A stretch of 42,484 nt of DNA, from contig JAKQDD010000190.1 in the NCBI GenBank assembly GCA_029556615.1, forward strand, positions 1 to 42,484, in the 5' to 3' direction. Below are positions 17,507-25,700 of this stretch, piece after piece. Each line of letters opens with the position of its first letter. Within the stretch, counting starts at the first letter, position 1. The position numbers and the translations under genes are program-made. The notes beneath the pieces are model-generated. The model saw only the letters and a list, made by a program, of their open reading frames with translations. It was not told the origin of the DNA and did not search any database. The DNA comes from Verrucomicrobiota bacterium (GTDB taxonomy: Bacteria; Verrucomicrobiota; Verrucomicrobiia; Limisphaerales; J093).

Positions 17507-18543
17507 GGTGTGGCTTCGCTTTCAACGCTCCGAGCCAGCGCCGCGATGTTGTCGCCCGGAGTGCCGGGCGAGACCCCGCCGCCAGCCGACAACAGCAATC
17601 CCTTCCGCGTCCCGTGGGCCGCAACGCACGCCCGGCCCCGCGCCGTGACCTCGACCGGCGTCCCCTCGGCCAGTACCTCGAGCGGCGGCACGTTGCCCAT
17701 CAGGCAGAGATCCGGCCCCGTCATCGCCCGCACCGTGTCGATCGACCGCAAGTGCGTGAAGTTGAAGATGTCCGCCCCCAGCGCCCGCACATAGGGATAC
17801 GACACCGGGTTGTCGGTGTCATTGTGAAACACCCGAAGCGCCCCCGGAAAGGCATCGAACACTTCCTTCAAATACGGATGCGCGAACTCGAGATAGTCCT
17901 TGGGCGACAGGAACCCGGCCAGGTCATCCAACACCAAAATGCCCTCGACACCCTCAAGCGCCGCCGCCTGCGCCTCGAGCCACGTCCTCACCAGCGTCGT
18001 CGTCACCCGCAACAGCCGATGCGTGTCCCCCGGGTTCAGCCGCAGGCCCACCAGAAACTCGGTCACCCCCAGCAGATGCGACGCCACCGTCAGCGGACCG
18101 CGCGCCGCCACCATCTTGATCGCGTGACCCGCCTCGGTCACCCGGGGCTCGAGCCGGCGATAGTAGTTCAAAATAACCGGCAGAAACCCGTCCGCCGCCG
18201 GGTTCGGCGGCTCGATGCCCTCGACCGCGCCCAGCCCGCCCCGGAACGGATGCGCCGAGGGCGGTCGATCCGAATGAAAACTCACCCGACACCCGAACGC
18301 GCTCGGCTCCGCCGTCATGCCGAACTCGACCCAAAACCCGGGAAGAAACAGCACCTCCGGAAACCGTTGGATCACTTCCAGGTTCGACCGCAACCAAACC
18401 TCGGGGTCCGTCAGATAGTCCAGCGTCGACAAGCCCAGGTATCCCGGGATCCACGGGCTGTCGACGATCAGCGCCACCGGGGTCGTCCCAGGGTCTTCCC
18501 CCCGCGCGCACCGGCGCAGCAACTCCCACTGCCTCGGTGTCAT
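17503..18543 (-). CDS. Uroporphyrinogen decarboxylase (URO-D) family protein
   Basis: 346 residues from the ATG at 18543, which overlaps the stop of the upstream gene (ATGA); a longer frame exists upstream but is the shadow of that gene. The fold signature is clear in the C-terminal half: LVLDDLAGFLSPKDYLEFAHPYLKE in outline, an HNDTDNP loop, LMGNVPPLEVLAEGTP, and SAGGGVSPGTPGDNI. These match the URO-D/methylcobamide:CoM methyltransferase superfamily. It lacks the arginine-rich N-terminal FDR-type motif expected of genuine HemE, and the context is carbohydrate oxidation rather than haem synthesis. It is therefore unlikely to be HemE. Such paralogues, common next to Gfo/Idh genes in this phylum, have no assigned reaction; a methyl-transfer or decarboxylation role is possible. 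Confidence 0.85.
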   Translation of the reverse strand: MTPRQWELLRRCARGEDPGTTPVALIVDSPWIPGYLGLSTLDYLTDPEVWLRSNLEVIQRFPEVLFLPGFWVEFGMTAEPSAFGCRVSFHSDRPPSAHPFRGGLGAVEGIEPPNPAADGFLPVILNYYRRLEPRVTEAGHAIKMVAARGPLTVASHLLGVTEFLVGLRLNPGDTHRLLRVTTTLVRTWLEAQAAALEGVEGILVLDDLAGFLSPKDYLEFAHPYLKEVFDAFPGALRVFHNDTDNPVSYPYVRALGADIFNFTHLRSIDTVRAMTGPDLCLMGNVPPLEVLAEGTPVEVTARGRACVAAHGTRKGLLLSAGGGVSPGTPGDNIAALARSVESEATP

Positions 18544-19880
18544 AGAGTCGCCGGCAGATCGTACCCCTTGCGCCGTGGACGATCCAGGTACCGGCATGCG
18601 TCCGGATCGTCCGGAAAGGTCTCGCGCGCCGGATCCCACCGCAACCGCCGGCCCGCCCACCGCGCGATGTTCCCCAAGTGACAGACCGTCGCCGAACGAT
18701 GCCCAATCTCGACGTCGGCCACCGGCTTGCCCCGCGTGCGGATGCAGGTCAGCCAGTCCTTCATGTGATCCTCGTTCATCCCCTTCGGCCGGTTGCGCAG
18801 CGCTTCCTCCATGTATTCCTCCGGATCCGACTCGAAGACGCCCCGGTCGATCCGGACTGTCCCCTTCTCCCCGTGGAACACCGCGCCGCCTTCGGGACCG
18901 TCCCCAAGCTCCATCACAATGTCGCCTTCGTAACGGAAAAACACCTTCGGCACCGAGCATTGCCTGTCCCCCCGGGCTTTGGGTTCCGGTTGCTCGTACG
19001 TGGGCGGATCAAACCGCGGGCCCTCGACCCAGACTTCAATCGGTCCGCTCGCATCCATCCCGAGCGCCCATTGAACCTGGTCGAACCCGTGCGACCCCCA
19101 CCCCGTCATTTCACCCCCCGAGAACGACCTGAAAGAGAGCCAACCCGGATTGGCGCGCGGCAGGAACAAGTCCCGGTTGTAGGGCACCGGCTCGACAGGA
19201 CCGCACCACATGTCCCAGTCGAGATCGCTCGGAACCGGTTGGGCCGGCAACCGCCCCTCCCACGGCGTGGGGTAGTTGTGCGCAACCACCCGCGTGATCC
19301 GCCCCAGCTTGCCGCTCCGAATAAACTCGCATCCAACCCAGTTGCGAACCATCGACCGCTGCTGGCTCCCCACCTGGAATACGCGCCCGTACTTCCGCGC
19401 CGCCTGCACGATCAGCCGCCCCTCGCGTATCGTCCAGGACAACGGTTTCTCGGCGTACACATCCTTGCCAGCCTGGCACGAGTGAATGCAGATCGGCCCC
19501 CGCCATTGCTCAGGCGTTGCCGTGATGACCGCATCCACGTCCTTGCGTTCCAATAACCGCCGGTAGTCCTGCAACGCCTCCCCGCCGTGCTTCGCCGTCG
19601 CCCCCCGGGCACGACTCAAATCCACATCCGCCACCGCAACCAACCGCGCCTCGGGTCGCCGCAGCAACCCCTGCAATAACCCCCCCGCCTGTCGGCCCAT
19701 GCCGATGAAAGCCACGCCAATCCGGTCGTTCGCGCCCACCGTCCCTTCCCCCCCAAAAACGCCGCCGGGCAAAAGCAATGGAAAGGCCGCCGCGCCGCCC
19801 GCCCACCCCGCCGATCGGGTCAGAAACCGGCGCCGATTCATTCCCACGCCCGCCTTCGAGTTGTTCATTGGCCGTGTCAT
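18540..19880 (-). CDS. Tat-exported Gfo/Idh/MocA-family oxidoreductase (first of operon)
   Basis: 446 residues. The N-terminus is a twin-arginine leader: NRRRFLTRSAGWAGGAAAF followed by a hydrophobic stretch, so the folded, cofactor-loaded enzyme should be exported. The Rossmann segment is RIGVAFIGMGRQAGGLLQGL, the EKP motif is in YAEKPLSW, and the substrate domain contains MTGWGSHGFDQVQWALGMD. I chose the ATG at 19880 because an AGAGGA ribosome-binding sequence lies 3 nt upstream; the ATG at 19841 directly before NRRRFL is an alternative with a weak site. It leads the five-gene operon. A candidate promoter lies 24-51 nt upstream. A periplasmic oxidation step followed by import through the MFS protein and cytoplasmic steps by the other two oxidoreductases is a plausible scheme, but unproven. 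Confidence 0.92.
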   Translation of the reverse strand: MTRPMNNSKAGVGMNRRRFLTRSAGWAGGAAAFPLLLPGGVFGGEGTVGANDRIGVAFIGMGRQAGGLLQGLLRRPEARLVAVADVDLSRARGATAKHGGEALQDYRRLLERKDVDAVITATPEQWRGPICIHSCQAGKDVYAEKPLSWTIREGRLIVQAARKYGRVFQVGSQQRSMVRNWVGCEFIRSGKLGRITRVVAHNYPTPWEGRLPAQPVPSDLDWDMWCGPVEPVPYNRDLFLPRANPGWLSFRSFSGGEMTGWGSHGFDQVQWALGMDASGPIEVWVEGPRFDPPTYEQPEPKARGDRQCSVPKVFFRYEGDIVMELGDGPEGGAVFHGEKGTVRIDRGVFESDPEEYMEEALRNRPKGMNEDHMKDWLTCIRTRGKPVADVEIGHRSATVCHLGNIARWAGRRLRWDPARETFPDDPDACRYLDRPRRKGYDLPATL

Positions 19881-19903
19881 AAGTCCTCTTGGATGTCCTC
19901 TCC

Positions 19904-19931
19904 AGTATCCGCAAGCCGGCACGTCTGTCGA
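19904..19931 (-). promoter_or_regulatory. Candidate sigma-70-type promoter of the Gfo/Idh operon
   Basis: On the minus strand TCGACA (19931-19926) is followed after 16 nt by GATACT (19909-19904): five and four of six consensus matches. It would start transcription roughly 20 nt before the AGAGGA-ATG at 19880. Found by eye; spacing is one short of optimal. Confidence 0.45.
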
Positions 19932-20014
19932 GGATGGAAACCAGGCCGTGAGGCCGTGAACGAGAAGCATGCCTCGGGGTTGACCATGGTCCGTTGCCTG
20001 CACGGTAGGGGACG

Positions 20015-20109
20015 ACGGGATGAACGGGATCAACGGGATGCCAGAAGGGCAACTGTGAACCTGTCCCCCTATCGTCCCCGTCCATCGTGTCCATCCTGTT
20101 CATCCCGTC
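20015..20109. repeat. Long inverted repeat of GGGATGAAC-type units
   Basis: The arm at 20015-20031 and the arm at 20093-20109 are complementary at 16 of 17 positions, with a 61-nt spacer. The left arm continues into further short direct repeats (CGGGATGAA, CGGGATCAA, CGGGATGCC). It lies in the divergent spacer between the Tat-oxidoreductase operon and galE. Nothing else is seen in this spacer (19881-20179) apart from the minus-strand promoter and the hairpin at 20133. Confidence 0.65.
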
Positions 20110-20132
20110 TAAAGCGCGAGGAGATGACCGAG

Positions 20133-20148
20133 GAGCATGGACTTGCTC
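20133..20148 (+). repeat. Short hairpin GAGCA-TGGACT-TGCTC
   Basis: A perfect 5-bp stem closes a TGGACT loop, 31 nt before the galE-like start. The same loop with a different but still paired stem (TGCA/TGCA) occurs at 41399-41412, and with a 3-bp stem at 8202-8213. The pattern suggests a small family of structured repeats. Confidence 0.45.
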
Positions 20149-20179
20149 GAGCCGCAGCGGGCAGGGTACGTTGCAACCG

Positions 20180-21154
20180 ATGAATGTCTTGGTCACCGGA
20201 GGCGCCGGCTACATCGGTTCGATCTGCGTCGAACAACTGCTCGAAGCGGGCCACGCGGTCACCGTGCTCGATAACCTCAGCGAGGGCCATCGCTCAGCGG
20301 TCGACCCCCGCGCTCGCTTTGTCGAGGGATGCCTCAGCAACGGACCCCTCCTCGCCCGCACGCTGCGTGAGACCGCCGCGGAGGCCGTCCTGCACTTTGC
20401 AGCCCATGCGCTGGTGGGCGAATCGATGCAAAACCCGGCCAAGTACTTCCGGAACAACGTCGCCTGGGGCCAGAACCTCCTCGACGCCGCCGTCGAGACC
20501 GGCGTCCGGAAATTCGTCTTCAGCTCGACGTGCGCCACCTACGGCCCGCCGGAGCGGCTCCCCATGACCGAGGATCTGCCCCAGCGCCCCATCAACCCCT
20601 ACGGCGAATCCAAGCTGATGTTCGAGCGGCTGCTCGAGTGGTATCAGCGAATCTACCGACTCGAGTTCGTGGCCTTTCGGTACTTCAACGCCGCAGGCGC
20701 CTCGGCCCGCTACGGCGAACACCATCGCACCGAAACGCATCTCATCCCCAATGTGCTCAAGGTCGCCCTCGGCCAATCCCCGCAGGCCGAAATCTACGGC
20801 ACTGATTACCCCACCCCGGATGGCACCTGCATCCGCGATTACATCCACATCGTCGACCTCGCCGACGCCCATATCCGGGCCCTCGAACCGGGGCGCCAGG
20901 GCTTCTACAACCTCGGCAACGGCGAAGGCTACTCGGTCCGTCAAGTCATCGACGCCTGCGCCCGTCTCTCCGGCCGGACCATCCCTTGCGCAGAAAAACC
21001 ACGCCGACCCGGTGACCCGCCCCGGCTCGTGGCCTGCGCCGACAAAGCCCGCCGCGACCTCGGATGGCGCCCCCGCTACCCCAAGCTCGACGATATCGTC
21101 GCCAGCGCCTGGGCCTGGCACCAAAACCACCCTTCAGGGTACCCAGGGCCATGA
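20180..21154 (+). CDS. galE: UDP-glucose 4-epimerase
   Basis: 324 residues, full length for GalE. The NAD-binding motif is VTGGAGYIGS at the N-terminus. The catalytic Ser/Thr region is FSSTCATYGPP, and the Tyr-x-x-x-Lys pair is in NPYGESKLMFE. Other family landmarks are YFNAAGA, PDGTCIRDYIHI and NLGNGEGYSV. It interconverts UDP-glucose and UDP-galactose in the cytoplasm. The ATG at 20180 starts directly with the Rossmann strand; a longer frame from 20087 runs through the inverted repeat. The stop overlaps the start of the next gene (ATGA at 21151-21154), although the two products have no obvious shared pathway. Confidence 0.93.
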   Translation: MNVLVTGGAGYIGSICVEQLLEAGHAVTVLDNLSEGHRSAVDPRARFVEGCLSNGPLLARTLRETAAEAVLHFAAHALVGESMQNPAKYFRNNVAWGQNLLDAAVETGVRKFVFSSTCATYGPPERLPMTEDLPQRPINPYGESKLMFERLLEWYQRIYRLEFVAFRYFNAAGASARYGEHHRTETHLIPNVLKVALGQSPQAEIYGTDYPTPDGTCIRDYIHIVDLADAHIRALEPGRQGFYNLGNGEGYSVRQVIDACARLSGRTIPCAEKPRRPGDPPRLVACADKARRDLGWRPRYPKLDDIVASAWAWHQNHPSGYPGP

Positions 21155-22587
21155 GCGCCTGGATCCCCGCCGAATTGACCGAGCTCCTCGCCGGAACGCC
21201 GGCCCTCAGGCGGGCTTACCTCGTCGGCGGTTGCGTCCGGGACGCCCTGCTCGGCCTTCCGGTCAACGACTTCGACGTCGAGGTCTTCGGGCTCTCCTAC
21301 GAGCAACTCGCTCATGCCCTGCGCCCCTGGGGCCATGCCGAACTCGTCGGCCGCGCCTTCGGCGTCCTCAAATTCCGCACCCGGCGCGGACTGCAAGTCG
21401 ACTTCAGCATCCCGCGACGCGACGCCAAGGTCGCCCCCGGGCACAAGGGTTTCGCCGTCGAACTGAATCCCGAGATCTCCCTGGCCGAGGCCGCCGCCCG
21501 CCGCGATTTCACCCTCAATGCCCTCCTCTACGACCCGCGCCAGGATCAAATCCTCGACTTCCACGGCGGCGCCGCCGATCTCGAAAGGCGCGTGCTGCGC
21601 CATACGAGCCCCGCCTTCAGCGAGGACCCCCTGCGCGTGCTCCGAGGGATGCAGTTCATCGCCCGCTTCGACCTCCGCCCCGCGCTCGAGACCGTGACGC
21701 TCTGCCGCCAAATCGTCGACGCCTATGGCGAGCTGGCGATCGAGCGCGTCCGCGACGAATGGCTCAAATGGGCCGCTCATAGCCGCGTCCCGTCGGCAGG
21801 ATTGCGGTTCCTCGCCGATACCGGCTGGCTCCGCCATTTCCCCGAGATCCAGGCTCTGATCGGCACCCCGCAGGATCCCGAGTGGCACCCCGAAGGCGAT
21901 GTCTTCACCCACACCGGCCACTGCCTGGATGCCCTCGCCCAACAACCCGAGTGGCTCGAAGCCGACCCGGACTCGAGAATCGTCTACACCCTGGCCGTTC
22001 TCGCCCACGACTTCGCCAAGCCCGCCACCACCCGCGTCGCCCTCAAGGACGGCCGGGAACGCATCGTCTCCCCAGGCCACGAGGAAGCTGGCGGCCCCCT
22101 CGCCGACTCCTTCCTCGATCGCATCCACGCGCCTCTCGCCCTCCGACGCCGCATCCTGCCCCTCGTGACCCATCATCTCGCGCATCTGCAGCCGCCTTCG
22201 AGCCGGTCCGTCCGCCGACTCGCCCGGCGGCTCGAGCCCGAGACCATCCGCAGCCTCTGCCTCGTCATCCGCGCCGACCAGTTCGGCCGCCCCCCCAAGC
22301 CCCGGGTGCCCAGCGAGGCGCTCCTCGCGCTCGAGGCCAAGGCCGACGAACTGCAGCTCGCCGCCTCCGCCCCGCGCCCAATCCTCAAGGGACGCCACCT
22401 GATCGGACTGGGAATGGCGCCCGGCCCCGACATCGGCTTGATCACCGAGGCCGCCTTCGACGCGCAACTCGATGGCGCGTTCGCAGACCTCGACGGTGCG
22501 CTGGCCTGGCTGCTCGAGCAACCGTCGCTTCCCCTCCCCACAGAGGCCCGACTCATGCTCGCCCGCCGCGGCTCGCAACCGCGCTGA
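21151..22587 (+). CDS. tRNA nucleotidyltransferase / poly(A) polymerase family with HD domain
   Basis: 478 residues. The class II nucleotidyltransferase head has YLVGGCVRDALLG followed by NDFDVEVFG, supplying the two catalytic Asp residues. It is followed by the RRDFTLNALLYDP motif and the RNA/nucleotide-binding motif EDPLRVLRGMQFIARF. A C-terminal HD-type phosphohydrolase domain follows, with HTGHCLDAL and LAHDFAKP. This is the architecture of bacterial CCA-adding enzymes with a C-terminal HD domain; some species split C- and A-adding functions, so it might be only one of those. The start overlaps the galE stop, so the two are co-transcribed. The end faces the convergent large secreted protein across 116 nt. 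Confidence 0.9.
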   Translation: MSAWIPAELTELLAGTPALRRAYLVGGCVRDALLGLPVNDFDVEVFGLSYEQLAHALRPWGHAELVGRAFGVLKFRTRRGLQVDFSIPRRDAKVAPGHKGFAVELNPEISLAEAAARRDFTLNALLYDPRQDQILDFHGGAADLERRVLRHTSPAFSEDPLRVLRGMQFIARFDLRPALETVTLCRQIVDAYGELAIERVRDEWLKWAAHSRVPSAGLRFLADTGWLRHFPEIQALIGTPQDPEWHPEGDVFTHTGHCLDALAQQPEWLEADPDSRIVYTLAVLAHDFAKPATTRVALKDGRERIVSPGHEEAGGPLADSFLDRIHAPLALRRRILPLVTHHLAHLQPPSSRSVRRLARRLEPETIRSLCLVIRADQFGRPPKPRVPSEALLALEAKADELQLAASAPRPILKGRHLIGLGMAPGPDIGLITEAAFDAQLDGAFADLDGALAWLLEQPSLPLPTEARLMLARRGSQPR

Positions 22588-22703
22588 CCCCCCAATCGGC
22601 GATCCGCCCCGAATCGGCACGGAATTCCCCCTTCACCTGCTGCGGCCCCCGCCCGCGGCTACAGACTGGTCCCCGCGAAAGCGGAGGAGAGGAGAACCCT
22701 GGG

Positions 22704-25700
22704 TCACTGGCTCAGCCCGTAGAAGGCATTGTCCACGCCAGGATAGATGGTGACCCGCTTCAGTCCACCCGAAACCACCGGGGCCGTGCCCACCGGCGTC
22801 CACACCGCGCCCGGACCGATCTCCGGCGAGGAAAGCAACTGGCCTGAATAGCTGTCCGGCCAGCTAACGACGACGGTTCCGGGTGCGCTCGCCTCGATGC
22901 CCAGCGTGGGGGGATCGGTGGAAACCGGCACCAAGACGGCGCCAATGGTGTGGTTGGCCCTCACGTCGGTGAATGTCCAAGAGCTCGTCGCGCCGCGCGC
23001 AAGGCCGTCCACGATCACGTCCGCCACCGCGTAGCCGGACGCCGCCGTGATCGTGAACGTCTGCGTGCCGCCGGGATGGACCAGGACTGTCCCCATCGGA
23101 TTGATCGAGCCGCCCGCGCTCGCGCTGGCGGTGATGGCGTGGTCCGAGGCAATGAACTTCGCGGTCAAATCCGCCTCGAGCTGCCGCCGGTCCATGTCAG
23201 AGAGCGCATTGGTGTAGACGAACACGTCGCCGATATAGCCGTTGAAGGCGCTCCAGCCATCGGGGTTGTTGCGGCCAATGTTCACGTAACGCTTGAAAAC
23301 CTCCGTGCCGGTGGGCGTCATCGCCGTCGAGAAGTTGCCGCTCGCGCCGCCGGTCAGCGCCGAAACGCCGTTGATGTAGCCGATGAAGGCGCCGTTGGTC
23401 TGAACCACCAGGCTCAATATCACCGGCGTGTTGTTCGGGATCGCCGTGCCGTACAGGCCCCAGTTGCCGTTGCGGGCGACCATGACGCGGCCATCTGAAT
23501 GGCTCACCGCCAGCGCCAGCCGGTCGTAGAGGATGTCCACGATCTCGCCGCGAGGCTCGCCGCCAGGCGAGCAATAGACCGGCTTGACCGCCGCGACCAT
23601 CGTGACTCCGCGACAGGGAATGCTCGGCGCCGGGTTCGCGGAATAGTCGGCCACGCGGAAGCCGTCGTTCGAGGTCATGCGATCGTTCTGCACCCACGTG
23701 ACGCCGTTGAACACAGCCACGGTCGGGCTGTCCATCGGCGCGAAGCTCTGCCCCGACGGCACGTAGCTGGACCAGTGGCCCGCCGGTTGGCCCGCCGCCG
23801 GCAGCGAATCGGTGATCGCGGAGAAATAGAGCGCGCTGGTCCGGGGGATGTTCCGGGCGCTGCTCTTCAGCGAGAAGTTGATGCTCCCCAAATCCACGCC
23901 GGCCACGCTCAGCATCAGGTCCGACGACGTGTAGAAACCCGATGCGCCCGCGGCGACATGCCAGGTTCCATCCTGCACCGACTGCGCATACGTGCCATCG
24001 GCGGCCGCGGTGGCCGTGAAAACCGGGCTTCCCGAGGCGCCGGGACTTCGGGAGAAATGGACCGAGGCGCCGGCCACCGGCGCGCCATCACTGCGCCGCG
24101 TGACAACGCCTCGAATCACGGCGTTGGACACCAGGCCGAAGTCGATGTGCGCCAGATTGCCGTTGCTGACGGTCAGCCAGCGGTCCGCGGAGGTGTTATA
24201 CGCGCTCGCGGCGGCAGCGAGATACCAGGAGCCTGCCGTCACGCCGCGGCTGTAGGCGCCCGTGGCGTCCGTCACGGCGCTGAGGATCGAGTGGCTCGCG
24301 GCTCCCGGCACGTCGGCGAAGTATACCGTCGCGCCCGCGATGCCGGCGCCGGCGGAGTTCGTGACGCGGCCCGAGATGCTGTGGAGCGGCGGATCGCCCG
24401 TGGCGGTCACGGTGGCGAAGGTGACCACCCGCACGCCGCTGAAGGTGTCGAGGTGCCCTTGGACCCGCACGTTCTTCAACGCAAGCGCGGCATCGGTGAC
24501 CTCGTTCGACGTGCCGGGCCGGACCTTGATGCTCAGGCCGGTGGCGAGGTCCTTCACGTCGTAGTGCTTGCCGTTCACCTTCATCACCGTGGCCGGGAAG
24601 CTCACAAGGTAATCGTCCGGATGGGTCAGCGCCTGGCTGAGGGTCGAGGTGTGATACCCGGTCGTTGGGGTGATCTTCGCGGCGTAAGCAGTGGAGTAGC
24701 CCGATGTGTTCTTCTGGGCGGACGTGTCCCGGACGCGGTAGTGATAGACGTAGGTGCCGTCCGGCAGGACGGGCGTGAGGTAGGTCCGGCCGGACTGCCA
24801 GGCGCTGCTCGGGCCGCCGCCGCTGACGCAGACGAACTGGTATTCGACGCCGGAGGCGTCGGTCGGCGCCATGGCCGTCATGGACACCTTGTTGTCAATC
24901 GTGGCGTAAGGCAGCATCTCCCAGTGGGCCATGGCCATCGGAAGCTCCGGCGGCGCGTCGTCCCGGGCCACCGCGCTGGCGGTTGCGGAGACGCTGCTCA
25001 CCTGGCCCCAGCCGTCCCGCATCGTGACCGTGTAGGCATGCGTCGTGCCTGCGGTCAGGCCGGCGTGGGTCCAGTTGGGCGAGGATTGCCAACCGCTGCT
25101 GGCAGCGCTCGGGCTCGTGCGATCGAACCTGTATTCGACCTTGCCGGTGAGGGGTGCCGGTCTCGCCGCTGTCATCCTGATCCGGCCGTTCGCGATGCCG
25201 ACGGGGCCGTAGCTGAATGCGGCGGCGGGCAGCGGCGTGATCTGGCAGGTCACGGACGCGGGCGCGCTCGCGTCGGTGGTGTTGCCGTTGCGGTCGCGCA
25301 TCCGCACGGTGTAGGTCAGCGCGACGCCGGGAGTCACGCCGACATCGTGGTACTTGTTGAACGACACCCAGCCGGAGTCGTGGCCGCCTCCGGAGGTGCA
25401 CGCGAAGTAGTACTCCACCCACCCGCTCGCGTCGGTGCCGGGCGTGGCGCTCATGGTGACGGCGTTGTCGCTGATCGCCCGCGGCGCCACGAGCCAGGTC
25501 GCGGCGTTCGGCGCCGGTGCCGCGGTGTCCGCAGGGATCGTCACGGGCGCGGGCGCGGCGGCGGAGCAAACCGCGGCCACCTCGGCGGCGCTCAGGGCCT
25601 TCATGGAGACGCGGAAGTCGTCGAGGTAACCCTGGAAGAACGCGCCGGCATTGCCGCGGCCCAGGTAGTTGGCGTTCTCCATGAGCGGCGCGTTCAGCGA

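Noticed and set aside
17503..18543. HemE (haem-synthesis uroporphyrinogen decarboxylase)
   Set aside because: The N-terminal motif expected of HemE is missing and the operon is for carbohydrate oxidation; only superfamily membership is supported.
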